From Streptomyces griseoaurantiacus (lineage in GTDB: Bacteria > Actinomycetota > Actinomycetes > Streptomycetales > Streptomycetaceae): 64,000 nucleotides of DNA. Below, piece by piece: positions 1 to 8,456 of this stretch. Within the stretch, counting starts at the first letter, position 1, and each line of letters opens with the position of its first letter. Below the pieces are notes generated by a model, which saw nothing but the letters and a program-made list of their open reading frames with translations, had not been told where the DNA came from and ran no database searches. The stretch covers positions 1 through 64,000 of the forward strand of contig BNBP01000039.1 of NCBI GenBank assembly GCA_014656015.1, read 5' to 3'. The translations under genes were made by a program, and so were the position numbers.

Positions 1-275
1 CGGCGCCGGTCCGGCGCACCACCGTGGCGGCACTGGCGCTCGCGGCCCTCGCCGGCGCCGCCGCCCGCACGCACCCCCTGGCCTCCTACCGGGGCGGGCC
101 CGCGGCGGCCGACCGCGTGGGCACGCGGGAGGCCTTGGAGACCGTGGCCTCCGACTGGGCCACGGGCGGCGGGGCCGCGCTGGTCCTCGCCCTCCTCCTG
201 TACGCGTGCCTCTGGTGGGGTCACCGTGCGTGGCGTATCCGCACCGCACGGTCGACACGCGAGGCGAGTGCGTAA
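1..275 (+). CDS. C-terminal fragment of an integral membrane protein (possibly DUF4184)
   Basis: The gene enters from the left edge; the first full codon is at base 3 and the TAA stop is at 273-275, leaving 91 residues. They hold one hydrophobic Ala/Leu segment near the start, a polar stretch, a second hydrophobic segment (VLALLLYACLWW) and a basic tail. This is the end of a polytopic membrane protein. The pattern resembles the C terminus of Streptomyces DUF4184 proteins, but too little is visible for a firm family call. Its G+C and codon use match the neighbours. Confidence 0.55.
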   Translation, partial: APVRRTTVAALALAALAGAAARTHPLASYRGGPAAADRVGTREALETVASDWATGGGAALVLALLLYACLWWGHRAWRIRTARSTREASA

Positions 276-413
276 CTCCTGCTGCGGCAAGGGAACTTGA
301 GGGGCGTGCGAGGCGTCTGTCGTCTCGGAACGCCGTGCGGGTGCCCCGTCCCCGAGTCAGGTGTCCGCCGTACTCCCCGCACATGTTCACCCCGCTCCGG
401 AGGCCCCACCCCC

Positions 414-1322
414 ATGCCGATCAACGAACTGAACGGCGTCACCCAGTACGTCATGGACCTCGTGGGCATCTTCTCCTTCGCCCTCTCGGGCGCCTTCATC
501 GCCGTCCGAAGGGATTTCGACGTCTTCGGGACGGTCATCCTGAGCGAGGCCGCCGGACTGGGCGGCGGCCTCTTCCGCGACCTCGTCCTGCAGGTGCCGC
601 CGGCCGCCTTCACCGACCTCGGCTACTACTTCACCCCCGTCGGTGCCGCCGCGGCCGTGTACTTCGGACACCGCCTCTACGACGACCTCCTGGTGCGCAG
701 AAGCGTCCTCTTCGACGTGCCCGACGCCGGCGCGCTCGGACTGTTCAGCGTCACCGGCACCATCAAGGCCCTCACCCACGGCTTCAACGTCCCCGCCGCC
801 GTCACCCTTGGCGCCGCGAGCGCCGTCGGGGGCGGCGTGCTGGCCAGCGTGCTCGCCATGGAGGTGCCGTCCCTGCTGCGCTGGGACAGTGACCTGTACG
901 CCCTGCCCGCCGTCGCCGGAGCCGGCTCGACCGCCGTCCTGCACCTCGCCGGAACGCTCAACGTCGGTACGGCGGTCGGCGCCTCGGTGTTCGCGATCTC
1001 CCTGCGGCTGCTCGCCCTGCGCTACGGCTGGCGCACCCCGCGCTCACACTTCTGGCGCGACCCCTTCTCGGGGATGCGGCACCAGCCGGTCGCGGAGCCG
1101 GCGCGTCCGGCGCCGCCCGTCCCGCTGGAGGCCGACACCGTGACGCTGAACCCCTTCGACGCCCACACGGCCACCGTCCGGCGCGGGGACCTGGCCCACG
1201 GCGGGCCCCTGCCCGCGCACGTGCGGGATCCGAGGATCGGCTGGGGCGGTCCCATGCCGCCGCACGCACGACCGGACGAAACCGGGCCGGACGAGGCGCG
1301 CGAGGAGCCCCGCCGGTGCTGA
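414..1322 (+). CDS. TRIC (trimeric intracellular cation) channel family protein
   Basis: This 302-residue membrane protein of the TRIC/UPF0126 family is a predicted cation-permeable channel. It carries two copies of a three-helix unit. Each unit has a glycine-rich kinked helix: GTVILSEAAGLGGGLFRDLV near residue 40 and the matching AVTLGAASAVGGGVLASVLA near residue 135, and the GGG-x-x-RD arrangement is typical of the family. A polar Pro/Arg-rich tail of about 85 residues follows the last helix and is longer than in bare bacterial members. The start is the ATG preceded by GGAGG at 399-403. An upstream in-frame ATG at 297 adds a low-complexity Arg/Cys stretch with no good ribosome site. The physiological ion is unknown. 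Confidence 0.9.
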   Translation: MPINELNGVTQYVMDLVGIFSFALSGAFIAVRRDFDVFGTVILSEAAGLGGGLFRDLVLQVPPAAFTDLGYYFTPVGAAAAVYFGHRLYDDLLVRRSVLFDVPDAGALGLFSVTGTIKALTHGFNVPAAVTLGAASAVGGGVLASVLAMEVPSLLRWDSDLYALPAVAGAGSTAVLHLAGTLNVGTAVGASVFAISLRLLALRYGWRTPRSHFWRDPFSGMRHQPVAEPARPAPPVPLEADTVTLNPFDAHTATVRRGDLAHGGPLPAHVRDPRIGWGGPMPPHARPDETGPDEAREEPRRC

Positions 1323-1330
1323 CGGGGCTC
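1305..1330. terminator. hairpin terminator between convergent genes
   Basis: An 8-bp perfect stem, GAGCCCCG pairing with CGGGGCTC across a 10-nt loop, spans the stop codon of the channel gene. It faces the convergent esterase gene. There is no U-tract, which is normal for Streptomyces terminators. Confidence 0.55.
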
Positions 1331-1356
1331 GACGCGGCCGGGCCGGCCCGCCCGGG

Positions 1357-2769
1357 TCAGGACGTGCCGAGATACGTGGTGGCGTGGATCTCGTGGAGGT
1401 GGATGAGCACGTCGTGCGCCTCACCGAGCGCCATGTCGTACCTGTAGGTGTCGGGCCAGCCCGCGCCGACGTTGTAGGTGGTGCGCCGCTGGTCCAGCCA
1501 GGCCCGCACGGCGGGCGGTGCGGTGCGCATGTCGAGGATGTAGTCGCGCTGCCGTGCCGCGTCCAGCGTGTACTCGTTCGAACCGGGCCGCGCGCCCTCG
1601 ATGGTGCGGGTCCGCATCACCCCGTCGTCGGTGCCGAACGCCTTGAAGTCGCCCTTGTAGAAGCTGAATCCGATGCTGACGTACTTCCCGCCCAGCGCGT
1701 CGCGCAGGAACGCCCCCTCGGTCTTGGGGTAGCGCGGGTCGAAGGAGTCGTAGGACACGTGGGTGTTGTGCGCCGACAGCAGCATCCGGTCGCCGGTGTG
1801 CCGGTTCCACCACAGCGTGTTCGCGGCCATCGTCCGGTCGCGGTACTTCATCATCCGCGCGACCTGGGTCTCGTCCTCGACGTCGAAGGAGAGGCCCTCG
1901 GCCATCTGGTGCACGGCCCTGGCGTTCTGCACCGCCCAGAGCCGGTCGCGGGCGTCGGCGCCGCGCCCCGGGCGGGCCTTCTCCAACAGGTCGAGGACCT
2001 TCCCGGTGCGCTCCGCACGGTCCTTGCGCTCGGCCAGTGACAGCGCGGAGTACCGCGCGCTGTACGTGGCGGCGTCGGTGGTGGGCCTGAGTCCCTCGTA
2101 GAGCGCGGCGACCCGGTCCAGCAACTCCGGGTGGGCGCGGGCCACGTAGTCGGTGATCCGGTCGTACAGCTCCGGCCCGGCGTAGCCCATGTCGGTGCCC
2201 ACGAAGTGCACCGGGTCGTGCGGGTGACGCAGGTTGTACTCCCGTATCCAGGCGATGAGGTCGCGGTAGTCCTGGTTGTTCCAGATCTCGTAGGAGCCCT
2301 GGAACTCCTCGTGCGCGATGTCCTCCAGGCTGCCCTTGCCGTGCACCACGTAGTCGTCGAGGCGCAGGCCGCTGCTCCAGGGCAGTTCCAGGGCGAAGGC
2401 ACGGAACCCCTTCTCCTGGACCAGGTGCCGCAGTACCCGGTGCTTCATGCGGAAGAACTCCCGCGAGCCGTGGGTGGCTTCGCCGACTCCCACCACCTGG
2501 GCGTTCCCGACCATGGGGTCCAGTGCGTCGAGGTCCCGCCGGGAGCTGTCGGGATCGGTCGACCGCAGCGCGTGGGCACTGCGCTCGATGCCGCGCACCA
2601 CCCGGTCCGCGGCCGAGGCGGTCCCGCCGACCCCGCCGGAGCCGACGGAGTCTGCGGCGACCCGCGTCGGCCCGTGGGCCGTGGCGTCCGCGAGGGCCGG
2701 GGTGGCCGCGGTCAGGGTGGCGAGGGTGAGGAGGGCCGAGGGGAGCAGTATCGCCGTGCGTCGTTTCAT
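1357..2769 (-). CDS. secreted erythromycin esterase family protein
   Basis: The 470-residue product begins with a signal peptide (MKRRTAILLPSALLTLATL then an ALA-type cleavage region near residue 30), so it is probably exported. The mature part carries the erythromycin-esterase/EreA-like fold: GEATHGSREFFRMKHRVLRH holds the family's Glu and His, and GTDMGY and LLSAHNTHVSYD supply further conserved polar positions. Family members hydrolyse macrolide lactones (EreA/B) or act as esterases of unknown substrate, and many Streptomyces paralogues have no proven link to resistance. The chosen ATG gives a clean signal peptide; a longer frame adds a Gly/Arg-rich leader. It is last in a run of minus-strand genes and convergent with the channel gene. 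Confidence 0.85.
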   Translation of the reverse strand: MKRRTAILLPSALLTLATLTAATPALADATAHGPTRVAADSVGSGGVGGTASAADRVVRGIERSAHALRSTDPDSSRRDLDALDPMVGNAQVVGVGEATHGSREFFRMKHRVLRHLVQEKGFRAFALELPWSSGLRLDDYVVHGKGSLEDIAHEEFQGSYEIWNNQDYRDLIAWIREYNLRHPHDPVHFVGTDMGYAGPELYDRITDYVARAHPELLDRVAALYEGLRPTTDAATYSARYSALSLAERKDRAERTGKVLDLLEKARPGRGADARDRLWAVQNARAVHQMAEGLSFDVEDETQVARMMKYRDRTMAANTLWWNRHTGDRMLLSAHNTHVSYDSFDPRYPKTEGAFLRDALGGKYVSIGFSFYKGDFKAFGTDDGVMRTRTIEGARPGSNEYTLDAARQRDYILDMRTAPPAVRAWLDQRRTTYNVGAGWPDTYRYDMALGEAHDVLIHLHEIHATTYLGTS

Positions 2770-2856
2770 GGCTCCAGACTCCCGCCCGGACACCCTCGCC
2801 CACCAACCCGTGCGCTGCCCGCCCCCGGGTACCGCAGGCACTACCCGAGCAGGGGA

Positions 2857-2881
2857 GAAGCCCCCCCCGGAAGACGGCTTC
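2857..2881 (-). terminator. weak candidate terminator after the methyltransferase gene
   Basis: GAAGCC and GGCTTC form a short 6-bp stem around a C-rich loop, 11 bp beyond the methyltransferase stop. The stem is short, so this is only a candidate. Confidence 0.3.
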
Positions 2882-2891
2882 GGCCACGGCC

Positions 2892-3764
2892 TCAGACGGT
2901 GGGGCGTGCCGCCCAGACCGTGCGTGTGGTGCGCACTCCCAGGTCGTTCCGGCGCGCCAGGGCGTGGGGCCCGTCCGGGTCGAGGAGGGCGTCCAGCGCG
3001 GCCAGGTCCCGCGGGGTCAACTCGGCGGCGACGGCCTCCCGTACCCGGCGCAGGGCACTCGACGCGTAACGGGCCACCGCCTCCCGGTCCGACGGGGCCT
3101 GCGGGCCACGACCCGGCTCGATCGCGAGGGTACGTTCCGCCTCGACGTCGAATCCCGTGCTCCTCAGAAGGGGCGCCCAGTTTTCATGACGATGTGCCAG
3201 GTGGGCGGCGTGCCGGCGGTCGAGCGCGGCATGGCAGCGGTCCTCGAGACCCGGGGCCCCCGCCGGGGCGTCCGCGGGCAGGAACCGCGGGAAACCGGCC
3301 AGTTCGACGACCGCCAGCAGCCCGCCCGGCGCCAGCAGGCCGCGCACCCGGCGCAGCGCCCGCTCGGGATCGGCCAGATGGTGCAGCGCGGCCGAGGCCC
3401 ACACCAGGTCGGGAGCGCCCAGGTCGGGCCACTCCTCGGCGTCCAGATCGGCCGCCACGGGGTGCACCCGGTCGGCGAGACCGGCCGCCGCCGCCTTCTC
3501 GTGCAGCCGGCGCAGGTGCGCGGGGGAGGAGTCGACGGCCGTCACCTCGGCCCGGGGGAAGCGGTCGAGCAGGGCGAACGTGCCGGCTCCGGTGCCGCAG
3601 CCGAGGTCGAGGAGGTGACGGGGCGTGTCGGTGACGGGCAGCCGGGCGACGAGCGAGGCGAGGTGCCCGGCGAGCACCTCCGCGTCCAGGTCGAGGAGTT
3701 CGGACAGGTCACCGGCGTCTTGCTCCTGCGCGGAGTGCGCCGTGTGCGGGGAGGGGTGGGTCAT
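2892..3764 (-). CDS. class I SAM-dependent methyltransferase
   Basis: This is a 290-residue soluble protein with the Rossmann methyltransferase core. Motif I is LLDLGCGTGAGTFALLDRFP near residue 50. An acidic residue ends strand 2 (VTAVDSS), PVAADLDAEEWPD supplies the adenine-side acidic position, and SAALHHLADPERALRRV is the motif IV/V region common in UbiE/Methyltransf_12-type enzymes. The substrate cannot be read from sequence. It lies 95 bp downstream of an XRE/cupin regulator on the same strand and may be co-transcribed with it. The ribosome site before the ATG is weak. Confidence 0.85.
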   Translation of the reverse strand: MTHPSPHTAHSAQEQDAGDLSELLDLDAEVLAGHLASLVARLPVTDTPRHLLDLGCGTGAGTFALLDRFPRAEVTAVDSSPAHLRRLHEKAAAAGLADRVHPVAADLDAEEWPDLGAPDLVWASAALHHLADPERALRRVRGLLAPGGLLAVVELAGFPRFLPADAPAGAPGLEDRCHAALDRRHAAHLAHRHENWAPLLRSTGFDVEAERTLAIEPGRGPQAPSDREAVARYASSALRRVREAVAAELTPRDLAALDALLDPDGPHALARRNDLGVRTTRTVWAARPTV

Positions 3765-3859
3765 ACGGTCACGCTAGGCGGGCCTCGCGCCCACGGCCCG
3801 CCCGTTCCCGGCATCGGCAAGAGGGCGGCCCGATCCGCTGCCGGAGGCGCAAGGCACGG

Positions 3860-4462
3860 TCAGGAGGGGGACCGTCGTGGCGGGCGGTCGGTGCCTGCCT
3901 CACCGCGCTGGTGGCCTCGGCGTGCGTCGCGGTCGAAGATGCCCAGGATCTCGCAGGGCCCGCCCTCGGCCCCGATGGCGTGCGGCAGCATCGTGGGGAA
4001 CTCCGCCGCCTGGTTGGTCTCGAGCCGCAGCCGCCGGTTGCCCAGCAGGAGAGTGGCGGTGCCGGACAGCACCACGAGCCATTCACGTCCCGGGTGGGCC
4101 CGCATCCGTGAGGGGTTGTCCGGAGGCGGGTTGGTCATGCGCTGCCGGACGACGGACACCCCCGGCTGCGCCTTGAGCAGCCAGCTCAGCTGTCCGTGGG
4201 CCGCGTCGACCGAGGGATGCGAGACGACGTCGTCGACGGCCGTCTCGACCAGTTGGTCGAGGGAGGTGTCCAGCGCGCGGGCGAGGGTGACGAGCTGGTC
4301 CAGGGCCAGTCGCCTTCGGCCCGTCTCGATCCGGCTGAGGGTGGACTGGCTGAGCCGGGCGCGGGCGGCCAGCTCCTCCAGCGACCAGCCCTGCGCGACG
4401 CGCAGGGCACGGATGCGCCTGCGCACGAGACCGTCCAGGTCGCCGTCGTCCTCTTGCGTCAT
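3860..4462 (-). CDS. XRE-family regulator with C-terminal cupin domain
   Basis: The 200-residue product starts with a helix-turn-helix of the XRE type: RIRALRVAQGWSLEELAARA, then LSQSTLSRIETGRRRLALDQ as the recognition region, about residues 12-60. It ends with a cupin barrel (HPGREWLVVLSGTATLLLGN, then a FPTMLPHAIGAEGGPCEIL stretch). This HTH-plus-cupin layout is typical of regulators that sense a small metabolite and repress adjacent genes. It lies between a hydrolase gene and a methyltransferase gene on the same strand. The start at MTQEDDG is chosen by homology of length; ATGs at 4471 and 4546 are in frame and none has a strong ribosome site. Confidence 0.85.
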   Translation of the reverse strand: MTQEDDGDLDGLVRRRIRALRVAQGWSLEELAARARLSQSTLSRIETGRRRLALDQLVTLARALDTSLDQLVETAVDDVVSHPSVDAAHGQLSWLLKAQPGVSVVRQRMTNPPPDNPSRMRAHPGREWLVVLSGTATLLLGNRRLRLETNQAAEFPTMLPHAIGAEGGPCEILGIFDRDARRGHQRGEAGTDRPPRRSPS

Positions 4463-4542
4463 GGGCAGCATCGTATGCCGGTCCGGCAAGGTCTGCCCGA
4501 GGGTGCGGAGGGGCGGGCCCCCGCACCCCCGCACCGCCACGC

Positions 4543-5493
4543 TCACTTGCTCTGCAGCTTCCCCAGGGGGTCGCGGCCCTCCTCGAGGGCGGCGGCAGCG
4601 GCCGGCCAGCCGGAGTCGCCGGGGATGAGGGCGTCCCGCAGGAAGGCCGTCGTGAGCCGCTGGAGCAGGGCGACGCGCGAGGGATTCTCGTCGGTCGTCG
4701 ACGTCGACTCCTGACCGTAGATGCCGCCGAGCGAGTGTTCCGCCCCGGACAGGGTGAGCAGGCTCTTCGGGGCCGGGCTGTAGGTGTAGGGGTCGGTGAA
4801 CCAGTCCGGCCCTCGGGTCGAGAGGAACGACTGGTCGTTGTCCCCGGCGACGACCAGGGCGCGCGTGCGCATGTTCTCGAACGAGGGCTTCATGAAGGGG
4901 AAGTTCTCCGCGGCGAACGGCGTCAGACTGTCCCCGAGGCCGGTCAGTGCGAGCAGGACGCCCGCCGAGACGCGGCTGTCGGTCATGTCCTCGCCCGGTA
5001 CGCCCTCGGCGTCCAGGACGCGCGCGCCCAGCAGCGCGCTCGCCGACTGGGCTCCCCAGGAGTGACCGGCGACGGCGATCCTGCCGTGGTCGAGTCGCCC
5101 GGCGAGACCCGGTACGGCGGCCTCCAGCGTGGGGAGGCCGTCCAGCACGCGGACCAGGTCCTCGATGCGGTGGCGCCAGATGTGCGGCGTCCGAGGGTCC
5201 TCGGGGGGAACGCCGAGCGTCCTGGAATCGAGATGGGTGGGCTGTACGACCGCGAAGCCGGAGGCGGCCCAGAAGTCCACCAGCGGGGCGTATTCGTTCA
5301 TCGATCCGCCGAAGCCGTGCGAGAAGACGAGGACCGGCAGGCCGTCACCGCTCGCGGGGGCGGTGACGCGGACCTTCAGGTCCTCGCCGCGTCCGGGGGC
5401 GGGCAGGGCGATCGGGCGCAGGGAGACCACCGGGGTGGGCGGCGGGAGGGTCTCGCGCAGGTCGGTCGTCTTGGGGAGGGCGGGCTCAGGCAT
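4543..5493 (-). CDS. alpha/beta hydrolase, chlorophyllase/PAF-acetylhydrolase type
   Basis: The 316-residue cytoplasmic hydrolase has the oxyanion motif VLVFSHGFGGSMNEYA near residue 55 and the nucleophile elbow AVAGHSWGAQSA (Ser in GHSWG) near residue 140. A conserved acidic loop follows (VVAGDNDQSFLS), then a terminal His in SGAEHSLGGIYG. These make a plausible Ser-Asp-His triad. Ribosome site AGAAGG precedes the ATG. It is divergent from a TetR-family gene with palindromes between them (5608-5663), so that regulator probably controls it. A close paralogue lies at 22593-23597, aligning through SHG, QPTHLDSRT, GHS, GAEHSLGGI and TTDENP. The substrate is unknown; an ester is likely. Confidence 0.85.
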   Translation of the reverse strand: MPEPALPKTTDLRETLPPPTPVVSLRPIALPAPGRGEDLKVRVTAPASGDGLPVLVFSHGFGGSMNEYAPLVDFWAASGFAVVQPTHLDSRTLGVPPEDPRTPHIWRHRIEDLVRVLDGLPTLEAAVPGLAGRLDHGRIAVAGHSWGAQSASALLGARVLDAEGVPGEDMTDSRVSAGVLLALTGLGDSLTPFAAENFPFMKPSFENMRTRALVVAGDNDQSFLSTRGPDWFTDPYTYSPAPKSLLTLSGAEHSLGGIYGQESTSTTDENPSRVALLQRLTTAFLRDALIPGDSGWPAAAAALEEGRDPLGKLQSK

Positions 5494-5607
5494 GAGTGAG
5501 GCCTTCTGTTCGGTAGGGAACCGCGGTGGTCAAGGCGTCGTGCCGCCACATTCCGCCAGCAGGTGCGCGGGATGGACGGCACGCCCCGGAACTGCCAGGA
5601 TGGCAGA

Positions 5608-5663
5608 AGCGGAACGTCGCTCCGCTCACGATACGGAACGTTGCTCCGCTTCGCAATGTTCCG
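5608..5663. promoter_or_regulatory. TetR operator region (two direct 19-bp palindromes plus an inverted site)
   Basis: Two 19-bp imperfect palindromes of the form AGCGGAACG-t-CGCTCCGCT occur at 5608-5626 and 5632-5650, offset by 24 bp. The second is also part of a larger inverted repeat: CGGAACGTTGC at 5634-5644 against GCAATGTTCCG at 5653-5663. The cluster sits between the divergent hydrolase (start 5493) and TetR gene (start 5698). This is the expected position for an autoregulatory operator. Binding is inferred. Confidence 0.65.
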
Positions 5664-5697
5664 GCGACCGGCGCAGCACGAGAGGGGACACGCCACC

Positions 5698-6279
5698 GTG
5701 AACCACGGCACGACGCAGGAGGCCGGACCCCGGCGCAAGGACGCCCGGCGCAACGCGCTGACCCTGCTCGACGCGGCCGCCGAGGTCTTCGTCGCCTCCG
5801 GAGTGGACGCACCGGTCCGCGACATCGCGGCCAGGGCCGGCGTCGGCATGGGCACCCTCTACCGGCACTTCCCCACCCGGGCGGACCTGGTCATCGCCGT
5901 CTACCGGCACCAGATCGACGCCTGCGTCGAGGCCGGGCCGGCGCTGTTGGCCGCTTCCCCGTCCCCCCATGTCGCCCTCGCACGCTGGGTCGACCTCTTC
6001 GTCGACTTCCTCGTCACCAAGCACGGTCTGGCCGCCGCGCTCCGAGCCGACCACGCCCGCTTCGAGACCCTCCACGCCTACTTCCTCGACCGGCTGCTGC
6101 CGGTCTGCGCCGGCCTCCTCGACGCCGCCGTGGCCGCCGGCGAGATCCGCCCCGGCCTCGGCGCCCCGCACCTCCTGCACGCCATCGGCAACCTCTGTGT
6201 CGGCGCCGAACGCGACAGGGACTACGACGCACGCCGGCTCGTCGGCCTTCTCGTCGCGGGCCTGCGCGTACGCGACTGA
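5698..6279 (+). CDS. TetR/AcrR family transcriptional regulator
   Basis: The 193-residue protein has an N-terminal TetR HTH: ALTLLDAAAEVFVASGVDAP, then DIAARAGVGMGTLYRHFPTR as the recognition helix, about residues 20-65. A helical ligand-binding domain follows (FVDFLVTKHGLAAALRAD), resembling the SCO1712/SbtR-like C-terminal class. The start is a GTG preceded by GAGGGG at 5682-5687; the in-frame extension to 5563 runs through the operator and is not credible. It is divergent from the hydrolase at 4543-5493 and followed by another hydrolase at 6325. It probably represses itself and the hydrolase. Confidence 0.88.
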   Translation: MNHGTTQEAGPRRKDARRNALTLLDAAAEVFVASGVDAPVRDIAARAGVGMGTLYRHFPTRADLVIAVYRHQIDACVEAGPALLAASPSPHVALARWVDLFVDFLVTKHGLAAALRADHARFETLHAYFLDRLLPVCAGLLDAAVAAGEIRPGLGAPHLLHAIGNLCVGAERDRDYDARRLVGLLVAGLRVRD

Positions 6280-6324
6280 CGGCGGTCCGGTACAGCGGGG
6301 GAGGGGAGACACGTGGGAGGCGCG

Positions 6325-7146
6325 ATGACCTGGACGGAACGCACGGTCCTACGGGACGGCGTGCGGCTGGTGTGCCGGGACTGGGGCGGGAGCGGAGCGG
6401 CCGTGGTGCTGCTGCACGGGCTGGCAGGTCACGCCGGCGAATGGGACGCGACGGCCGCGCGGCTGAGCACCACGCACCGTGTCGTCGCCGTGGACCAGCG
6501 CGGACACGGCGCGAGTGAACGGCTCCCGGCGGACGTCTCCCGCGCGGCCTACGTCGAGGACGTCCTCGCCGTGACGGACCGGTTGGGCCTTCAGTCGCCC
6601 GTCCTGGTCGGCCAGTCCCTCGGCGGGCACACCGCCGTCCTCACCGCCGCGCGGCACCCCGGGCTGGTCCGCGCGCTCGTGCTCGTCGAAGCCGGGGCGG
6701 GCGAACCCAGCCCGGGAACCCCGGCGGACATCGGGGCGTGGCTGGACTCCTGGCCGGTGCCCTTCCCCTCGCGCGAGGCCGCGGTCCGGTTCTTCGGCGG
6801 CGGACCCGTCGGCGAGGGCTGGGCGGACGGCCTGGAGGAACGCGAGGGCGGGCTGTGGCCGCGCTTCGACCGGGACACGATGGTCGCCTCACTGGCCGAG
6901 CTCGCCCGGCGCTCCTTCGCCGCCGAGTGGAGCGGTGTCAGCTGCCCCACCCTGCTCGTGCCGGCCCGGTCGAGCCTCCTTCCCCCCGCGGAGATCGACG
7001 AACTGCTGCGCCGCCGCCCCGGCCTGACGTCCGTCAGCGTTCCCGGCACCGCGCACGACCTGCATCTGGAACGGCCCGGGGTCCTGCACGAGCTGATCTC
7101 GCGGTTCCTCGCCGACGGGCGCCGGCCGCCCGGTGCCCGGAACTGA
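6325..7146 (+). CDS. alpha/beta fold hydrolase
   Basis: This 273-residue protein has the classical alpha/beta-hydrolase core: VVLLHGLAGHAGEWDA (oxyanion loop), VDQRGHGASER, the nucleophile elbow VLVGQSLGGHTA (Ser in GQSLG), and the terminal His in GTAHDLHLERPG. The family includes esterases, haloperoxidase-like enzymes and lactonases; substrate unknown. GTG at 6313 is an alternative start giving four more residues; GGGAGG at 6315-6320 precedes the chosen ATG closely. It lies 45 bp after the TetR gene and may belong to the same transcript. It converges with the DUF6745 gene, with only 7 bp between stop codons. Confidence 0.85.
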   Translation: MTWTERTVLRDGVRLVCRDWGGSGAAVVLLHGLAGHAGEWDATAARLSTTHRVVAVDQRGHGASERLPADVSRAAYVEDVLAVTDRLGLQSPVLVGQSLGGHTAVLTAARHPGLVRALVLVEAGAGEPSPGTPADIGAWLDSWPVPFPSREAAVRFFGGGPVGEGWADGLEEREGGLWPRFDRDTMVASLAELARRSFAAEWSGVSCPTLLVPARSSLLPPAEIDELLRRRPGLTSVSVPGTAHDLHLERPGVLHELISRFLADGRRPPGARN

Positions 7147-7153
7147 CGGTACG

Positions 7154-8356
7154 TCAGGTCTGCTGGGACGGCGCGTACACCTCCGCCTCGACACCGAACG
7201 TCCAGGCCACCCCCTCCTTCGCCGTGCGGGTCCTCGGGGGCACGCGGAGCCAGTAGGTGCGGTGCGTGCCGTCCGGCTCGGGCGTGGAGTTGAGCACCTC
7301 CACCATCACCAGCGGTTCGTCACCGACGAGGTCGATGCGCCACAGGGTGCCGGTCTCGTCGCGGTGCAGGGGCTTGGCGTCGGAGTCCTTGAGGTAGCGG
7401 TCGTATCCGTAGTACTCCAGCATCACGCGCCGCAGCTCGGCGTTCTCCTCCTTGTGGATCCGGACCGGCGTCAGCGTCGCCAGTTCGGTGAGGAAATCGG
7501 CCGGGACCGGCATGCCGCGCCAGGCGTGCAGGGCGAAGCCGTCCGGGTAGGCCAGGGCGGGTCCCTCCCCGTTGTCCAGCCGTCCGGCCTCGTCCTGGTG
7601 CAGCGCCACGGGCCGCTCCGACACCACGGCGACCCGGGCGTACGGCCACCACCAGCCGGCGCTGCGGCACACCTCGGTCAGCGCCTCGAACGGGCCGCCG
7701 GCCGGGGCGAACGCGGCGAGCCAGGGCGCGTCGTGCTGCCCGAGCACCGCCTCCAGGAGCAGCAGCCGTACCGCGGTCGCCTCCTCGCCCGTCGTCCCGC
7801 CGGCCAGCTCCTCCAGCACCCCGGTCCTGATCCGGTCCACCAGCGCCTGAGTGGACTCCCACAGCCGGCCGCCCGTCGCCGCCCAGTGCTCCGACCAGCC
7901 GCCGGCGCCCAACTCGGCGTGCAACCGGGCACGTTCGGCGGCCCAGGGGGCGTCACGTATCGCGTCCCGGACACAGGCCCCCCGGTCGGGCAGCTCTCGT
8001 ATCAAGGACACGGCCGCGCGCGGGGACCCGGCCCACACGATCCGCTCGGGCTCCGGCAGTCCGGCCGCCCGGTAGGCCGCCCGGACGCCCGCCTCGGCCG
8101 CCGCCCGGTCGGCGGGGACGGTGGCCCGCGTCCACGTGCGCCACGTGCCCAGACCGTCGACGGAACCGTCGTCCGTCGATGTGGCGTCCACCGAATCGCC
8201 CTCCGCCGACATGACGTTCACGGAACCGCCGTTCACGGAAACGCCGTTCGCCGGATCCGTCCCGGCGGCGTCCGCCGCGCCGCTCCCGTCGGCCCCGCTG
8301 TCCATACCCGCCCCACTCATGCGCGCCCCGCCCATGTCCGTTCCGTTCCCTCTCAT
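7154..8356 (-). CDS. DUF6745-family protein
   Basis: The 400-residue soluble protein has no known function. The first 65 residues are low-complexity Gly/Ala/Asp/Ser/Asn, including a loosely repeated GGSVNVMSAEGDSVDATST stretch. The conserved part starts near GTWRTWTRATVPADRAAAEA and contains the Trp-rich CRSAGWWWPYARVAVVSERP and LHNxxGPA-like segment GEGPALAYPDGFALHAWRG, which are hallmarks of the family. VRIHKEENAELRRVMLEYYG near residue 310 resembles the C-terminal part. The ATG at 8356 has GAGGGA eight bases upstream; 8416 is a longer alternative. It lies downstream of a small gene (8457-8783) and divergent from the STM4011-4015 cassette. Confidence 0.7.
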   Translation of the reverse strand: MRGNGTDMGGARMSGAGMDSGADGSGAADAAGTDPANGVSVNGGSVNVMSAEGDSVDATSTDDGSVDGLGTWRTWTRATVPADRAAAEAGVRAAYRAAGLPEPERIVWAGSPRAAVSLIRELPDRGACVRDAIRDAPWAAERARLHAELGAGGWSEHWAATGGRLWESTQALVDRIRTGVLEELAGGTTGEEATAVRLLLLEAVLGQHDAPWLAAFAPAGGPFEALTEVCRSAGWWWPYARVAVVSERPVALHQDEAGRLDNGEGPALAYPDGFALHAWRGMPVPADFLTELATLTPVRIHKEENAELRRVMLEYYGYDRYLKDSDAKPLHRDETGTLWRIDLVGDEPLVMVEVLNSTPEPDGTHRTYWLRVPPRTRTAKEGVAWTFGVEAEVYAPSQQT

Positions 8357-8456
8357 GTTCGTGTCCCTCGTGTCTTCCGGCCCCGCGCCGGCGTGCACAC
8401 CCACGCCTGCGCCCACACCCGCGTCCGTCCGGTCCGCGCCGGTGCCGCGCGCCCGC

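Noticed and set aside
1357..2769. A macrolide resistance gene
   Set aside because: Family membership alone does not show erythromycin hydrolysis; there is no methyltransferase of the Erm type or macrolide cluster nearby.
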